Positions 7,578-17,417 are shown, numbered from the stretch's first letter. The stretch is 64,000 nucleotides of DNA from SVTX01 sp045660325 (GCA_045660325.1 JAZRDO010000003.1:1-64000), one strand, 5' to 3'. The notes: generated by a model from the sequence alone, not told the origin. Translations and numbers: made by a program.

Positions 7578-7606
7578 TTGAAATAATATTTTAAGTATAT
7601 TATAAT
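7578..7606 (+). promoter_or_regulatory. Promoter of the division/cell-wall cluster
   Basis: TTGAAA (7578-7583), 17 bases, TATAAT (7601-7606), about 50 bases before rsmH. No mraZ gene precedes rsmH, so the usual MraZ autoregulation of the cluster is not evident. Confidence 0.8.
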
Positions 7607-7656
7607 TATTAAGAATTTGGCTTTGATACAAGGCATAACGTAAAGGAGATTTTGTA

Positions 7657-8610
7657 ATGCAAAATCAGACTGAAATTAATTTTTCACATCGCTCGGTGTT
7701 GCTTGACGAGTGCATCGAGGGACTTAATATAGATCCTGCGGGTATTTACGTTGACGGTACTGCAGGTGGCGGCGGTCATTCGCTTGAAATCGTAAAAAGA
7801 TTGACTGCGGGCGGCAGACTTATCGCTATTGACAGGGATGATGCGGCGCTTATGGCGGCAAGCAAGAGACTTGCGGATTATTCGGACCGTGTTACTTTTG
7901 TAAAGAGTAATTTCTCCTCGGTTAAGGAGGTTTTATCCGACCTCGGTATTGATAAGATCAACGGAATTTTGATGGACCTCGGTGTTTCGTCATATCAGCT
8001 TGATACCCCCGAGAGAGGATTTTCTCATAATAACGACGCGCCCCTTGATATGAGAATGGACACGAGCGCGACTCTTGACGCGTATATGGTCGTAAACAAT
8101 TATACAAGAGAGCAGTTAAAGAAGATTATTTACGATTACGGCGAGGATAAATTCGCGCCCAGAATCGCGAATGCCATTGTAAATGCAAGGGAAATCAAGC
8201 CTATTGAAACTACGGGTGAGCTTGTTAAGATCATAAAGAGCGCGATTCCCGCATCTGCACGCGAGGGTGGACATCATCCTGCCAAGCGCACCTTCCAGGC
8301 GATTCGAATTGAGGTCAACGGAGAGCTTGACGCGATAGCTCCCGCGATCAATTCCGCGGTGGATATGCTTGACGTGGGTGGCAGAATTTGTATTATTACG
8401 TTCCATTCGCTTGAGGACAGAATCGTAAAGCAGACGTATGCTTCTCACGCCGAGGGCTGTACGTGTCCTAAAAATTTCCCCGTATGTGTTTGCGGAAAAA
8501 CCCCTAAGGTCAAGGTAATAACACGAAAGCCCATAGTTCCGAGTGAACGCGAGCTTGAGGAAAATCCAAGATCAAGAAGCTCAAAGCTTCGCATAGCCGA
8601 AAAGCTTTGA
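7657..8610 (+). CDS. rsmH: 16S rRNA (cytosine-1402-N4)-methyltransferase RsmH (MraW)
   Basis: A 317-residue S-adenosylmethionine-dependent methyltransferase that modifies C1402 in the ribosomal decoding centre. VDGTAGGGGHS (residues 29-39) is the SAM-binding motif, MDLGVSSYQLDTPERGFS (about 108-125) is the family signature, and RTFQAIRIEVNGEL and CIITFHSLEDRIVK are in the C-terminal part. Near the C-terminus a CTCPKNFPVCVCG cysteine cluster is present. AAAGGAG precedes the start. It is the first gene of the cluster, as in most Firmicutes after mraZ (absent here). Confidence 0.97.
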   Translation: MQNQTEINFSHRSVLLDECIEGLNIDPAGIYVDGTAGGGGHSLEIVKRLTAGGRLIAIDRDDAALMAASKRLADYSDRVTFVKSNFSSVKEVLSDLGIDKINGILMDLGVSSYQLDTPERGFSHNNDAPLDMRMDTSATLDAYMVVNNYTREQLKKIIYDYGEDKFAPRIANAIVNAREIKPIETTGELVKIIKSAIPASAREGGHHPAKRTFQAIRIEVNGELDAIAPAINSAVDMLDVGGRICIITFHSLEDRIVKQTYASHAEGCTCPKNFPVCVCGKTPKVKVITRKPIVPSERELEENPRSRSSKLRIAEKL

Positions 8611-8647
8611 TTTTAGGCTATGAAACATCTGAAAGGAGGAAAGCGGT

Positions 8648-9562
8648 ATGAATAAGCCGAAGAAGAAGGCTGAAAGTAATATTGATTTCAAATCACAGCA
8701 GCTTGATGAGAATAGCGAGATCTATATAAATTTACTTTGCGACAGATATAAGAATCGCGGCATTACCACTAAGGTGAAGAGCGACGCGGCGGCGCAGTCA
8801 AGAAAAAACGAGGCGGCGTCCAAGGCTGCGGCTGAAATAAGCGCAAAAACAGGCGAAATTGCTGCAAATGACGAAAAATACAAGCACGGCAATTTTCAGG
8901 GCGTGTCGTATATGACAAGCGATGATTTTGCCCATTACTATAAGGATAGACGTGATTTCAACACCTCTCGCGCGATGAGAAGAACGGAGGGCGAGTATGA
9001 GGAGATCGCGAAAAAGGATCAGGAAAAGAAGGCGAAGGAGAATAGTATCCCGCCAAAAAAAGCACTGTGGCTTGCCATAGTGTACGAGCTAAAGACAAGA
9101 GCCAAGAAAATAAAAGGCAAGTTAAACGCAGAGGGACTTAAGGAGTTTTCTGCGGCTTGGTTTCCGCGCGACGACGAGGAAAATCGCCGTGAGGGAGAGA
9201 AGGGCCGTTTCCCCAAAAGGATTATACCTGCGTTTGTAATAATAACGCTTTCTCTTTTTCTCATTGTTTCGGGCTCGGTTATGGTAAGCCACGCCGAAAT
9301 AGACGTTTCAAAGCTGGAAAATAAGATCGTGCGACTTGAGAGAGAACGCGACGGGCTTAATGCTGAGCTTAATACGAGAATTGACCTTATGGAAATAAGA
9401 AAGTGGGCGATCGGCGAGGGCATGGTCGGCCGTGAGTATATCAATTCAAAGTATATTGAGCTTGACAACGACGAGATGACGGAGAAGATAGAGAAGGAAA
9501 GAAAGCCTTCGTTAATAAGAAGATTTCTTGAGGCTGTAGGTATTATTCATTCGGAGAACTGA
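8648..9562 (+). CDS. FtsL-like divisome protein with a long cytoplasmic N-terminus
   Basis: A 304-residue protein in the ftsL position between rsmH and the division PBP. A charged, low-complexity N-terminal region (residues 1-190, rich in Lys, Glu and Ala) precedes one membrane segment (about 194-214, IPAFVIITLSLFLIVSGSVM). After it comes a short extracytoplasmic coiled coil starting VSKLENKIVRLERERDGL and ending near 260. The single-span plus leucine-zipper layout is that of FtsL, which bridges FtsQ/DivIB and the PBP in the divisome. FtsL proteins are usually about 100-120 residues, so the cytoplasmic part is an extension of roughly 150. Assignment rests on topology and gene order rather than sequence identity. 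Confidence 0.7.
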   Translation: MNKPKKKAESNIDFKSQQLDENSEIYINLLCDRYKNRGITTKVKSDAAAQSRKNEAASKAAAEISAKTGEIAANDEKYKHGNFQGVSYMTSDDFAHYYKDRRDFNTSRAMRRTEGEYEEIAKKDQEKKAKENSIPPKKALWLAIVYELKTRAKKIKGKLNAEGLKEFSAAWFPRDDEENRREGEKGRFPKRIIPAFVIITLSLFLIVSGSVMVSHAEIDVSKLENKIVRLERERDGLNAELNTRIDLMEIRKWAIGEGMVGREYINSKYIELDNDEMTEKIEKERKPSLIRRFLEAVGIIHSEN

Positions 9563-9656
9563 GAACACGTCCCGAATAAAAAACAACCATTCAGCATATA
9601 TGTAAGACAGGCTACTTACATAAATTTTACCGCGTAAGCGGAGGATCGGAGATTAC

Positions 9657-12047
9657 ATGAAGAGTAAAATACTCGACATTAAAAATATGAAGCGGTCGAC
9701 GGGTATCTGCTTGTTTTTAACGGCGGCATTTATCCTTTTGGCGCTGAGAATTTTAGGATATCAGACCTTTAATCACAAGGAATTTGAGGAGAAGGTTCTT
9801 GACCAGATGACGCAGGAGTCGAATCTTACTGCCGACCGAGGCGAGATATACGATAGAAACGGAATTCTTCTTGCGACCAATATTACGACCTATAGATTGC
9901 TTATAGACCCCTCGGTGATTGAGAGGGAAAGCAAGGAGGACAAGGTGAATTATGCCGAGCTTATTGCGACGGGAATTTCCGAGATCGCGGAGCTTGAGCT
10001 TGAAAAGGACTTTATTCTTCAGCAAAGCGAATTTACGAAATATCGCGACAGAACACTCAAAAGGCATTTGAGTGAGGAGCTGGCTGACAAGGTACGCGAG
10101 TTTCTTGAGAATGAAAATATTGATAATAAGGGCTTTGTTTTCTTGCAGGCGACAAGCAAGAGATATTATCCTTACGGAACCTTGGCGTCGCACGTTCTTG
10201 GATTTACTAACGGCGAGGGCGAGGGTATATACGGACTTGAAGCAAAATATAACCAGTACCTCAAGGGCGAGGACGGAAAGTATATAACCGCGAAGGATTC
10301 CTTTGGAAACGAAATTCCGTACAATTACGAGAGCTTTATCTCGGCTGTTGACGGAGATAGCATAACGGTTACTATTGACGTAGTTATTCAGGCGGAGCTT
10401 GAGGAGCAGCTCAAGACCGCGTATATAGAATCAGGCGGACACAACAGAGCGGCGGGTATGGTCGTTGACGTAAACACGGGCGACGTGCTTGCTATGGCGG
10501 TATATCCTACGTTCAATGCAAACGATCCGTGGACACTCGACGAGTACAGCCAAAAGGTGCTTGACGCGAGCGGATATATGGAGGGAACGGAGGAGTACGA
10601 TACTCTTCGCAGTCAGCTCTTAACTGAAATGTGGTCAAATAAGGCGATCACAGACTCGTATATCCCGGGCTCTACCTTCAAGGTAGTTACCGCGGCTATG
10701 GCGTATGAGGAAAATCTTGTAAATACTAACGAGCATTTTAATTGTCCCGGTTACTATATGATCGGTAAGACACAGATCAAATGTCATAAGCTTGCGCCCG
10801 GACACGGCTCGCTTAACTTTGCGCGCGGTATTCAGCAGTCCTGCAACCCCGTGCTTATGCAGATGGGCCTTCGTGTTGGCGCAAACAAATTTTATGATTA
10901 TATTGAATCATTCGGATATTTTGCAAATTCAGGCATCGACCTGCCGGGTGAGAGCCATACGATACCCGGTGTTACCTTCTGGGACAAAGGAATGTTTACA
11001 AGCGCGGATATTTATCTTGCGACTGCCTCCTTCGGTCAGAACTTCAACGTTTCGGTAACACAGCATATGATGGCGATCTCAGCTATCGCAAACGGTGGCT
11101 ATCTTGTTGAGCCTCACTTTGTAAAGGAGATTGTGGATGCTAACGGAAATACAGTATTTACCTATGAAAACAAGGTAAAGAGACAGGTTATCAGCGAAGA
11201 GACCTGCAAGACCGTCGGCGCTATTCTTCAGGAGGGCGTTGAAACCGATGGCGGTGCGAAGAACGCGTACGTTGCGGGCTACAGAGTTGCCGCAAAGACG
11301 GGTACTTCGGAAAAGAAGCTGAATAAAAATGACAAGGTACAGTGTACAAGATGCGATTATGAGGGCGGATATCAGGAGTTTGATCCGAATCTTCTCGGAA
11401 AGGGATTAATTTGCCCGAAGTGCAACAAGGAGGTAAAGCTTTACGTTTGCTCAACGGTAGCGTACGCTCCTGCGGACGATCCCGAGCTTGCCGCAATCAT
11501 TCTCGTTGACGAGCCTACAAAGGGAACTCTCTACGGTAGCGTAGTTGCTGCGCCTTACGTTGGCAATCTTCTCGCAGAGGCGCTTCCTTATTACGGCGTT
11601 GAAGCGGAATATACCGACAAGGAGCTTGAAAAGCTTGCGCTTGAAACTCCTACGCTCCTTTACTGGAGCAAGAACGCGGCGTCGAATTTTGCGGCTGCGG
11701 TTGGCTTTGAGGTTGAATTCGTTGGCGACGGTGAGCTTGTAGTAGGTCAGTGGCCTGCTGCGGGTGTCAAGGTTGAGCCCGGTAGTGCAAAGATCATTCT
11801 TTACACCTCGCGCGACGCTATGCAGAATAAGGAAATGGTGACTGTGCCTGATCTTACGGGTATGACGGCGGTTGCCGCAAACGGTACGCTTGCAAATTGC
11901 GGACTCAATATCCGCATTTTCGGTACGAATAACTATATGTCGGGTACGGGGGCTGTCGTAGTATCGCAATTCCCCGCGGCAGGCACTAAGGTTGAGAAGG
12001 GAACCGTTATTGAGGTAACCTTCAGATATCTCGTTGCGGACGATTAA
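9657..12047 (+). CDS. Class B penicillin-binding protein (FtsI/SpoVD type) with zinc-ribbon insert and two PASTA domains
   Basis: A 796-residue septal transpeptidase. One N-terminal membrane anchor (about 13-33) is followed by the dimerisation domain (from RGEIYDRNG, residues 61-69) and the transpeptidase. The catalytic triplet is S339-T-F-K342, S395-C-N397 and K547-T-G549. Two PASTA domains follow (about 665-720 and 728-793, the second starting VTVPDLTGM), as in SpoVD or PBP2x-type enzymes. Between the KTG strand and the next strand (residues 555-598) sits an insert with C563-x2-C566 and C586-x2-C589, a zinc-ribbon pattern not expected there. It lies between ftsL and murE in the cell-wall cluster. 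Two SD-like motifs (GGAGG and GGAG) precede the ATG. Vegetative (FtsI) or sporulation (SpoVD) use cannot be decided from sequence. Confidence 0.93.
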   Translation: MKSKILDIKNMKRSTGICLFLTAAFILLALRILGYQTFNHKEFEEKVLDQMTQESNLTADRGEIYDRNGILLATNITTYRLLIDPSVIERESKEDKVNYAELIATGISEIAELELEKDFILQQSEFTKYRDRTLKRHLSEELADKVREFLENENIDNKGFVFLQATSKRYYPYGTLASHVLGFTNGEGEGIYGLEAKYNQYLKGEDGKYITAKDSFGNEIPYNYESFISAVDGDSITVTIDVVIQAELEEQLKTAYIESGGHNRAAGMVVDVNTGDVLAMAVYPTFNANDPWTLDEYSQKVLDASGYMEGTEEYDTLRSQLLTEMWSNKAITDSYIPGSTFKVVTAAMAYEENLVNTNEHFNCPGYYMIGKTQIKCHKLAPGHGSLNFARGIQQSCNPVLMQMGLRVGANKFYDYIESFGYFANSGIDLPGESHTIPGVTFWDKGMFTSADIYLATASFGQNFNVSVTQHMMAISAIANGGYLVEPHFVKEIVDANGNTVFTYENKVKRQVISEETCKTVGAILQEGVETDGGAKNAYVAGYRVAAKTGTSEKKLNKNDKVQCTRCDYEGGYQEFDPNLLGKGLICPKCNKEVKLYVCSTVAYAPADDPELAAIILVDEPTKGTLYGSVVAAPYVGNLLAEALPYYGVEAEYTDKELEKLALETPTLLYWSKNAASNFAAAVGFEVEFVGDGELVVGQWPAAGVKVEPGSAKIILYTSRDAMQNKEMVTVPDLTGMTAVAANGTLANCGLNIRIFGTNNYMSGTGAVVVSQFPAAGTKVEKGTVIEVTFRYLVADD

Positions 12048-12112
12048 TTTGTTGGGTTTTGGAAAAGCAAAGGAAGAATAAATAATCACTTTTAATATTA
12101 TGGGAGATTATT

Positions 12113-13615
12113 ATGACACTTTTTTCTTTGCTTTCCGAAACGGACATTATATGTCCCGAGCATCTTGAGGATATCGAGATATCGGGAATTGAAACAAATT
12201 CTGAAAACGTAAGATCCGGATGCCTTTTTATTTGTGTGAAGGGTATGAGATTTGACAGTCATACGCTTATTTCCACCGTACTTAAAAAGGGGGCTGTGGC
12301 AATAGTTGCGGATGAGTCGGCTTATATTGAGAATGAATCCGAATTTCCAATAATCCGAGTCGGAAATACTCGGAGCGCTATGTCGTATATATACGCGGCA
12401 TTTTACGGCTATCCGCAAAGACGACTTAAATTTATTGGTATTACAGGTACGAACGGTAAGACCACTACCGCAAAAATGCTTTTTGAAATATTGCGCGGAG
12501 CAGGTAGGTCGGTTGGACTCATCGGCACTCTCGGGTGTATTTCGCGCTCGGGGAAGCTTAATATCCGTTCGGGCAACAAGCTTGCGAATATGACCACGCC
12601 GGATCCGAGTGAGCTTTATAAAATATTATCCGTTATGGTCGAGGACAAGGTAGAGTACGTCATAATGGAGGTAACGTCGCACGCTCTTGCGCTTTGTAAG
12701 ATCGATCCTATTGAATTTGAATTTGCTCTCTTTACTAACCTTACGCGAGATCATCTTGATTTTCACGGGGATATGGATAGCTATTATATGGCGAAGCGCT
12801 CGCTTTTTGAAAAATGTAAAAGAGCGATAGTTAATATAGACGGATATTATGGAAAACGGCTTGCGAGTGAGCTTTATTATCCCATAACCTGCACTCAAAA
12901 CGGCGCATTTGCAACGTACAGCGCGACGGACGTAAAATTTTGCGGATGCGAGGGAATTCAGTATAAGCTTCATTCAAGACTTATGCGGCTTTACGTAAGA
13001 TTGCAGATCCCGGGTAGCTTTACGGTTATGAATTCACTTATGGCGATCGCCTGCGCCTCAGAGCTTGGTGTTTCCGCTATAAGCATCAAGAGAACGCTGA
13101 AGAGCTTGTCAGGTACTGACGGACGGCTTCAGCGCGTGGATATGGGTCGTGACGCGGATATATCCGTGTTCATTGATTACGCGCACACACCCGACGCGCT
13201 TGAAAATCTCCTTGTGAGCGCAAAGGGATTTATAGATAAGGATAAGCGGCTTGTTCTTCTCTTTGGCTGCGGAGGCGAAAGAGATAGGGAAAAGCGCAGA
13301 ATAATGGGCCATATCGCTTCCTCGCTCGCGGATATGACCATAATTACCTCGGATAATCCGAGAAGTGAGGATCCTGAAGAGATCATTCGGGAAATATTGA
13401 CGGGCGTTGATAAGGAATCGTGCTATACGGTCATTCCCGATAGGCGCCGCGCGATCGAATATGCCGTTACGAATGCTTCGGCAGGCGACGTAATTTTGCT
13501 TGCGGGTAAGGGGCATGAGAGCTATGAGATCGTCGGAAATGAAAAAAGAGACTTTTGTGAAAGTCAAATAGCGCTGGACGCTTACAAAAAAAGAAAAAAT
13601 CAGCAGGAGAGCTGA
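12113..13615 (+). CDS. murE: UDP-MurNAc-tripeptide synthetase MurE, meso-diaminopimelate type
   Basis: A 500-residue Mur ligase that adds the third amino acid to UDP-MurNAc-L-Ala-D-Glu in the cytoplasm, using ATP. The P-loop is GITGTNGKTTTAKM (about residue 107-120), the central domain has TTPDPSELY and EVTSHAL, and the C-terminal domain has FIDYAHTPDALE and LLFGCGGERDREKR. The specificity motif is DNPR (in ITSDNPRSEDPEE, near residue 415), which in characterised enzymes marks meso-diaminopimelate. It is followed after two bases by murF. A second MurE-like gene lies at 25113-26636 with a different motif. Confidence 0.96.
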   Translation: MTLFSLLSETDIICPEHLEDIEISGIETNSENVRSGCLFICVKGMRFDSHTLISTVLKKGAVAIVADESAYIENESEFPIIRVGNTRSAMSYIYAAFYGYPQRRLKFIGITGTNGKTTTAKMLFEILRGAGRSVGLIGTLGCISRSGKLNIRSGNKLANMTTPDPSELYKILSVMVEDKVEYVIMEVTSHALALCKIDPIEFEFALFTNLTRDHLDFHGDMDSYYMAKRSLFEKCKRAIVNIDGYYGKRLASELYYPITCTQNGAFATYSATDVKFCGCEGIQYKLHSRLMRLYVRLQIPGSFTVMNSLMAIACASELGVSAISIKRTLKSLSGTDGRLQRVDMGRDADISVFIDYAHTPDALENLLVSAKGFIDKDKRLVLLFGCGGERDREKRRIMGHIASSLADMTIITSDNPRSEDPEEIIREILTGVDKESCYTVIPDRRRAIEYAVTNASAGDVILLAGKGHESYEIVGNEKRDFCESQIALDAYKKRKNQQES

Positions 13616-13617
13616 AA

Positions 13618-15024
13618 ATGAAAATTAAGCTTGGATATGAAAATTTATCTCCCGATACGGTTGCCGAGTATTGCTCAGGCATACTTGTGGGCGGCGAGAT
13701 CGATCATAAAATAGAATACGTATGTACCGATTCGCGCGAGGTAGACGAGAAGACGCTATTTATTGTGACTGTGGGCGAGAGAGTCGATGGCCACAGCTTT
13801 ATAGGAAGCGCGATGGAAAAGGGCTGCAAATGCTTTCTTTGCCAGTACGTGCCCGAGGGCATTGATACGACAGGGGGTGCGTTTATCGTAGTACCCGATT
13901 CGGTAGCGGCTATATCCTTCCTTGCGAAAGGATATAGAGGGGGGACTGAAATACAGAATATCGCAATTACGGGAAGCGTTGGCAAGACCACGACCAAGGA
14001 GCTTGTCTCCGCCGTTATGCGACAGAAATATAAGGCGTACAATACCGATGGAAATTTCAATAGCGTTATCGGAATGCCGTTGTCTCTTATGGAAGCACCC
14101 GCGGATGCGGAAATGGGAATTTTCGAGATGGGTATGAGCGGCTTTGGAGAGATTCACAGTATGTCTATGTGCGCTACTCCTTCTCTTGCGATAGTTACGA
14201 ATATCGGTTCATCGCATCTTGAATACCTAAAAACACGTGAGAATATTTGTCGCGCGAAGCTTGAGATCGCCGACGGTCTTATGTCGGGCGGATATCTTCT
14301 TCTTAACAGCGACGAGCCGCTTCTCAGGGAAGCGCGAAGCATTACGGGGCGAGATGATATAAATTATATTTATGTGTCCTTGGGTGAGTGTGAGAATGCT
14401 GATTATAAGGCGGTAAATATAAGACTTTTTGAGGAGTATAGCCTCTTTGATATCGAGGCGAAGGGTATAAGGGTTCAAGACGTTCGCGTTGATATTCCCG
14501 GTATACATATAGTTTTCAATTCGCTTATGGCTTATGCCGCGGCGAATATTTCAGGTCTTTCCGAGGACGAGATCCGTCGGGGAATTCTTTCTTACGTTCC
14601 CTGCGGTAACAGGCAAAATATCTATGTCAAGAGTGGAGTCCGTATCATTGCGGATTGCTACAATGCCGCGCCCGAATCTATGAGGGCGGCGCTCGGTGTT
14701 CTTTCTACATTCTCGGGAAGAAGGATTGCGGTGCTTGGCGATATGCTTGAGCTTGGCGAAGACTCCGACAGGATGCACGGAGAGATAGGCGAATATCTCC
14801 TCGGCCGCGCGGATATCCTTTTCGCATACGGCGAGAATGCAAAAAAGATAGTCGACGGCGCAAAACGTGTGGTAATTAGCGCGATATATCACTTTGAAAA
14901 GAGCGAAGCGGACAGCTTGACTGCTGAGCTTAATTCTGCTTTGCGAGAGGGAGATACCGTGCTATTTAAGGGTAGCCGCGCGATGAAGCTTGAAACAATT
15001 ATAGAAAAACTTGAGATCAGATAA
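13618..15024 (+). CDS. murF: UDP-MurNAc-tripeptide-D-Ala-D-Ala ligase MurF
   Basis: A 468-residue Mur ligase that attaches the D-Ala-D-Ala dipeptide to the UDP-MurNAc-tripeptide. The P-loop is ITGSVGKTTTKELV (about 118-131), FEMGMSGFGEIHSMS lies in the central domain, and the C-terminal domain shows DCYNAAPESMRAAL and AVLGDMLELGEDS, both typical of MurF. It begins two bases after the murE stop, so translation is probably coupled. The D-Ala-D-Ala substrate would come from Ddl, encoded at 22479-23501. Confidence 0.96.
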   Translation: MKIKLGYENLSPDTVAEYCSGILVGGEIDHKIEYVCTDSREVDEKTLFIVTVGERVDGHSFIGSAMEKGCKCFLCQYVPEGIDTTGGAFIVVPDSVAAISFLAKGYRGGTEIQNIAITGSVGKTTTKELVSAVMRQKYKAYNTDGNFNSVIGMPLSLMEAPADAEMGIFEMGMSGFGEIHSMSMCATPSLAIVTNIGSSHLEYLKTRENICRAKLEIADGLMSGGYLLLNSDEPLLREARSITGRDDINYIYVSLGECENADYKAVNIRLFEEYSLFDIEAKGIRVQDVRVDIPGIHIVFNSLMAYAAANISGLSEDEIRRGILSYVPCGNRQNIYVKSGVRIIADCYNAAPESMRAALGVLSTFSGRRIAVLGDMLELGEDSDRMHGEIGEYLLGRADILFAYGENAKKIVDGAKRVVISAIYHFEKSEADSLTAELNSALREGDTVLFKGSRAMKLETIIEKLEIR

Positions 15025-15038
15025 GGAAAATTTGCGAA

Positions 15039-16094
15039 ATGCTTTACACTTGGTTTGAAAATATAGGAATTAAAGATACTTTTAGATTACCCATTGAAAT
15101 GCTCATTATTGCGGTATTGGTGTTCGCACTTACCGTGCTTATAACAAAGATAGTTCTTCCCGTGCTTCGCGCAAAGAAGCTCGGACAAAACGTAAGTGCA
15201 TACGTTCCCGAGCACGCGTCAAAGCAGGGAACACCCACGATGGGCGGTATTTGCTTTATTATGGCAACTCTCTTCGTGATGCTTGTATGGTTCGTGCTTG
15301 AACGATTCGGTATTCTTGGTACGTCGACGGATAACGGTCGTCTTGTACCTATAGCGCTTACCCTTTGCCTTGGCGTGGCAAATGCGATGATCGGCTTTAT
15401 TGACGACTATGCAAAGCTTGTAAAGAAGCAAAACGAGGGTCTGACCGAGTGGCAGAAGCTCAGCTTGCAGTTTATAGCGGCGGCGCTTTATATTGTTGCT
15501 ATGGCTTTGACGAAGAATCTTAGCACCGCATTTATAATTCCTTTTACGGATATTGCAGTTGATCTTAAATTTTTCGCTTATCCCATTTACGTTATCGTTA
15601 TCGCGGGCTTTGTAAACAGTACCAATATTACTGACGGTATCGACGGACTTGCCTCCTCGGTTGCTCTTTCTGTTGCGATGGGTATGGTGCTGTTGTCCTC
15701 GCTTCTCGCGTGGAGATATACGGGCGTTATCGGAGCAACTCTTATAGGCTCTGCTCTTGGATTCCTTGTGTTCAATCATTTCCCCGCAAAGGTATTTATG
15801 GGCGACACGGGCTCTCTTTACATCGGTGGTATAATTATGGGCTGCGCGGTAGCAGAGGGAGAGCTTGTCGTATTCATTATTATGGGTATGGTATTCGTTC
15901 TTGAAATGCTTTCAAGCCTTATTCAGAAGGTCTATTATAAGCTTACGGGCGGTAAGAGATTCTTTAAGATGGCGCCTGTACATCATCATTTCCAGAAGCT
16001 TGATAAGCCGTGGGGAGAGGTGAAGATCGTAACTGTGTTCTTCGTTGTTTCCTTGATTTTCGTAGCGGTAGGAGTTCTTGCCTGCATTCTTTAA
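15039..16094 (+). CDS. mraY: Phospho-MurNAc-pentapeptide transferase MraY
   Basis: A 351-residue polytopic membrane enzyme that makes lipid I from UDP-MurNAc-pentapeptide and undecaprenyl phosphate. About ten membrane segments are visible. The family signatures are SKQGTPTMGG (residues 64-73), GFIDDYAKL (about 119-127, catalytic Asp pair), NITDGIDGLA (about 196-205), GDTGSL, and the cytoplasmic HHH motif in APVHHHFQKLDKPWGE. It lies 14 bases after murF. In most relatives murD follows; here ftsW follows directly. Confidence 0.97.
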   Translation: MLYTWFENIGIKDTFRLPIEMLIIAVLVFALTVLITKIVLPVLRAKKLGQNVSAYVPEHASKQGTPTMGGICFIMATLFVMLVWFVLERFGILGTSTDNGRLVPIALTLCLGVANAMIGFIDDYAKLVKKQNEGLTEWQKLSLQFIAAALYIVAMALTKNLSTAFIIPFTDIAVDLKFFAYPIYVIVIAGFVNSTNITDGIDGLASSVALSVAMGMVLLSSLLAWRYTGVIGATLIGSALGFLVFNHFPAKVFMGDTGSLYIGGIIMGCAVAEGELVVFIIMGMVFVLEMLSSLIQKVYYKLTGGKRFFKMAPVHHHFQKLDKPWGEVKIVTVFFVVSLIFVAVGVLACIL

Positions 16095-16110
16095 ATGAGA
16101 AAGGATTGTT

Positions 16111-17400
16111 ATGTCAGAGAATAACAATACAAACAAAAAAGAAAAAAAGAAAAGCCGCTTTTCACTAAAGCGGGCAGTTGAAAAAATAAATAATCTTTAC
16201 GAGAGTGATCTTGCAAAAAACGATCCTGCGCTTCTTGAACCTATTCACAAGACGGAGCAAAAGCCGCAGGAGCAGCTCCTCGTGCGCGGCGGAATAGATA
16301 TCTATTTTTTGCTTATCGTTATAGCTATAACCCTGTTTGGTCTTGTTATGGCGTACAGTGCCAGCGCATACGATGCGGAGCATTATATGAAGGATAGCCT
16401 GTATTATTTCAAGCGACACATACTGTTCCTTGCATTCGGTATTATGTGTGCCGTGCCCTTCGTTTTATTTTCAAGACCGTGGGTGTGGAAGGCATTCGGA
16501 ATAATCATGTACGGAATTTCCATAATCCTTCTTATCATTGTTTTGCTTGTTGGACGAGAGGGCGGTGGCGCGCAAAGATGGATCCAGCTCGGTCCTATTA
16601 CAATTCAGCCGTCGGAAATTGCCAAAATGAGTACGGTAATATTCCTCTCGCTTATAATGTCGCGGTATCAGGATAAGCTCAAGGTGGCGCAGCGATTCGG
16701 CGGAAGCTTCAAGTACGGCGTCTTGTACCCCGGGCTTGCTATTGCGGCGATATGCGGACTCGTTATGCTTGAAAAACATCTTTCGGGACTTATAATTATC
16801 GGTATTCTCGGTCTTACGATAATGTTTATCGGAGGAACGGAGAAAAAGTGGATGGCGCTTATTATCGGCGTCGGTATTGTCGGAGTTGCCATCGTCCTTC
16901 TGTTCTCGGGCTATGCTCAGGATAGAGTTATCACTTGGCTTGACTTGAAGAATGCCGATCCAACGGGCCCTGCATGGCAGACCTGGCAGGGACTTTACGC
17001 CATAGGCTCAGGCGGTATTTTCGGTGTCGGACTCGGTAACAGCCGACAAAAATACGGCTACGTTTCCGAGCCTCAGAACGACTTTATCTTTACTATCGTT
17101 TGCGAGGAGCTTGGCTTTATCGGTGCAGTTCTCGTTATCTCCCTCTTTATTCTTCTTTTGTGGAGAGGGTACGTGATAGCGTCGCGCGCTCCCGATAAAT
17201 TCTCCTCTCTTGTGGTTTACGGTCTTACGACAAAGGTTGCGCTTCAGACCGCGCTCAATATCGCGGTTGTAACAAACTCGATGCCTAATACGGGTATCGC
17301 TCTCCCGTTCTTCTCGTCGGGCGGTACTGCGCTTATTTTGCAGATTTTTGAGATGGGAATAATACTGAATATATCAAGATTTTCAAGAGTTAAGAAATAG
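16111..17400 (+). CDS. ftsW: Peptidoglycan polymerase / cell division protein FtsW (SEDS family)
   Basis: A 429-residue SEDS glycosyltransferase that polymerises lipid II at the septum. A charged N-terminal extension of about 65 residues precedes ten predicted membrane segments. Signatures include QLGPITIQPSEIAK, EKHLSGLIIIG and the C-terminal PNTGIALPFFSSGGT, which places it in the FtsW/RodA/SpoVE family. Position between mraY and murG, next to a septal PBP in the same cluster, favours FtsW (or SpoVE) over RodA. AGAAAGGA precedes the start. Confidence 0.93.
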   Translation: MSENNNTNKKEKKKSRFSLKRAVEKINNLYESDLAKNDPALLEPIHKTEQKPQEQLLVRGGIDIYFLLIVIAITLFGLVMAYSASAYDAEHYMKDSLYYFKRHILFLAFGIMCAVPFVLFSRPWVWKAFGIIMYGISIILLIIVLLVGREGGGAQRWIQLGPITIQPSEIAKMSTVIFLSLIMSRYQDKLKVAQRFGGSFKYGVLYPGLAIAAICGLVMLEKHLSGLIIIGILGLTIMFIGGTEKKWMALIIGVGIVGVAIVLLFSGYAQDRVITWLDLKNADPTGPAWQTWQGLYAIGSGGIFGVGLGNSRQKYGYVSEPQNDFIFTIVCEELGFIGAVLVISLFILLLWRGYVIASRAPDKFSSLVVYGLTTKVALQTALNIAVVTNSMPNTGIALPFFSSGGTALILQIFEMGIILNISRFSRVKK

Positions 17401-17417
17401 AATTACAGGTGATAACA

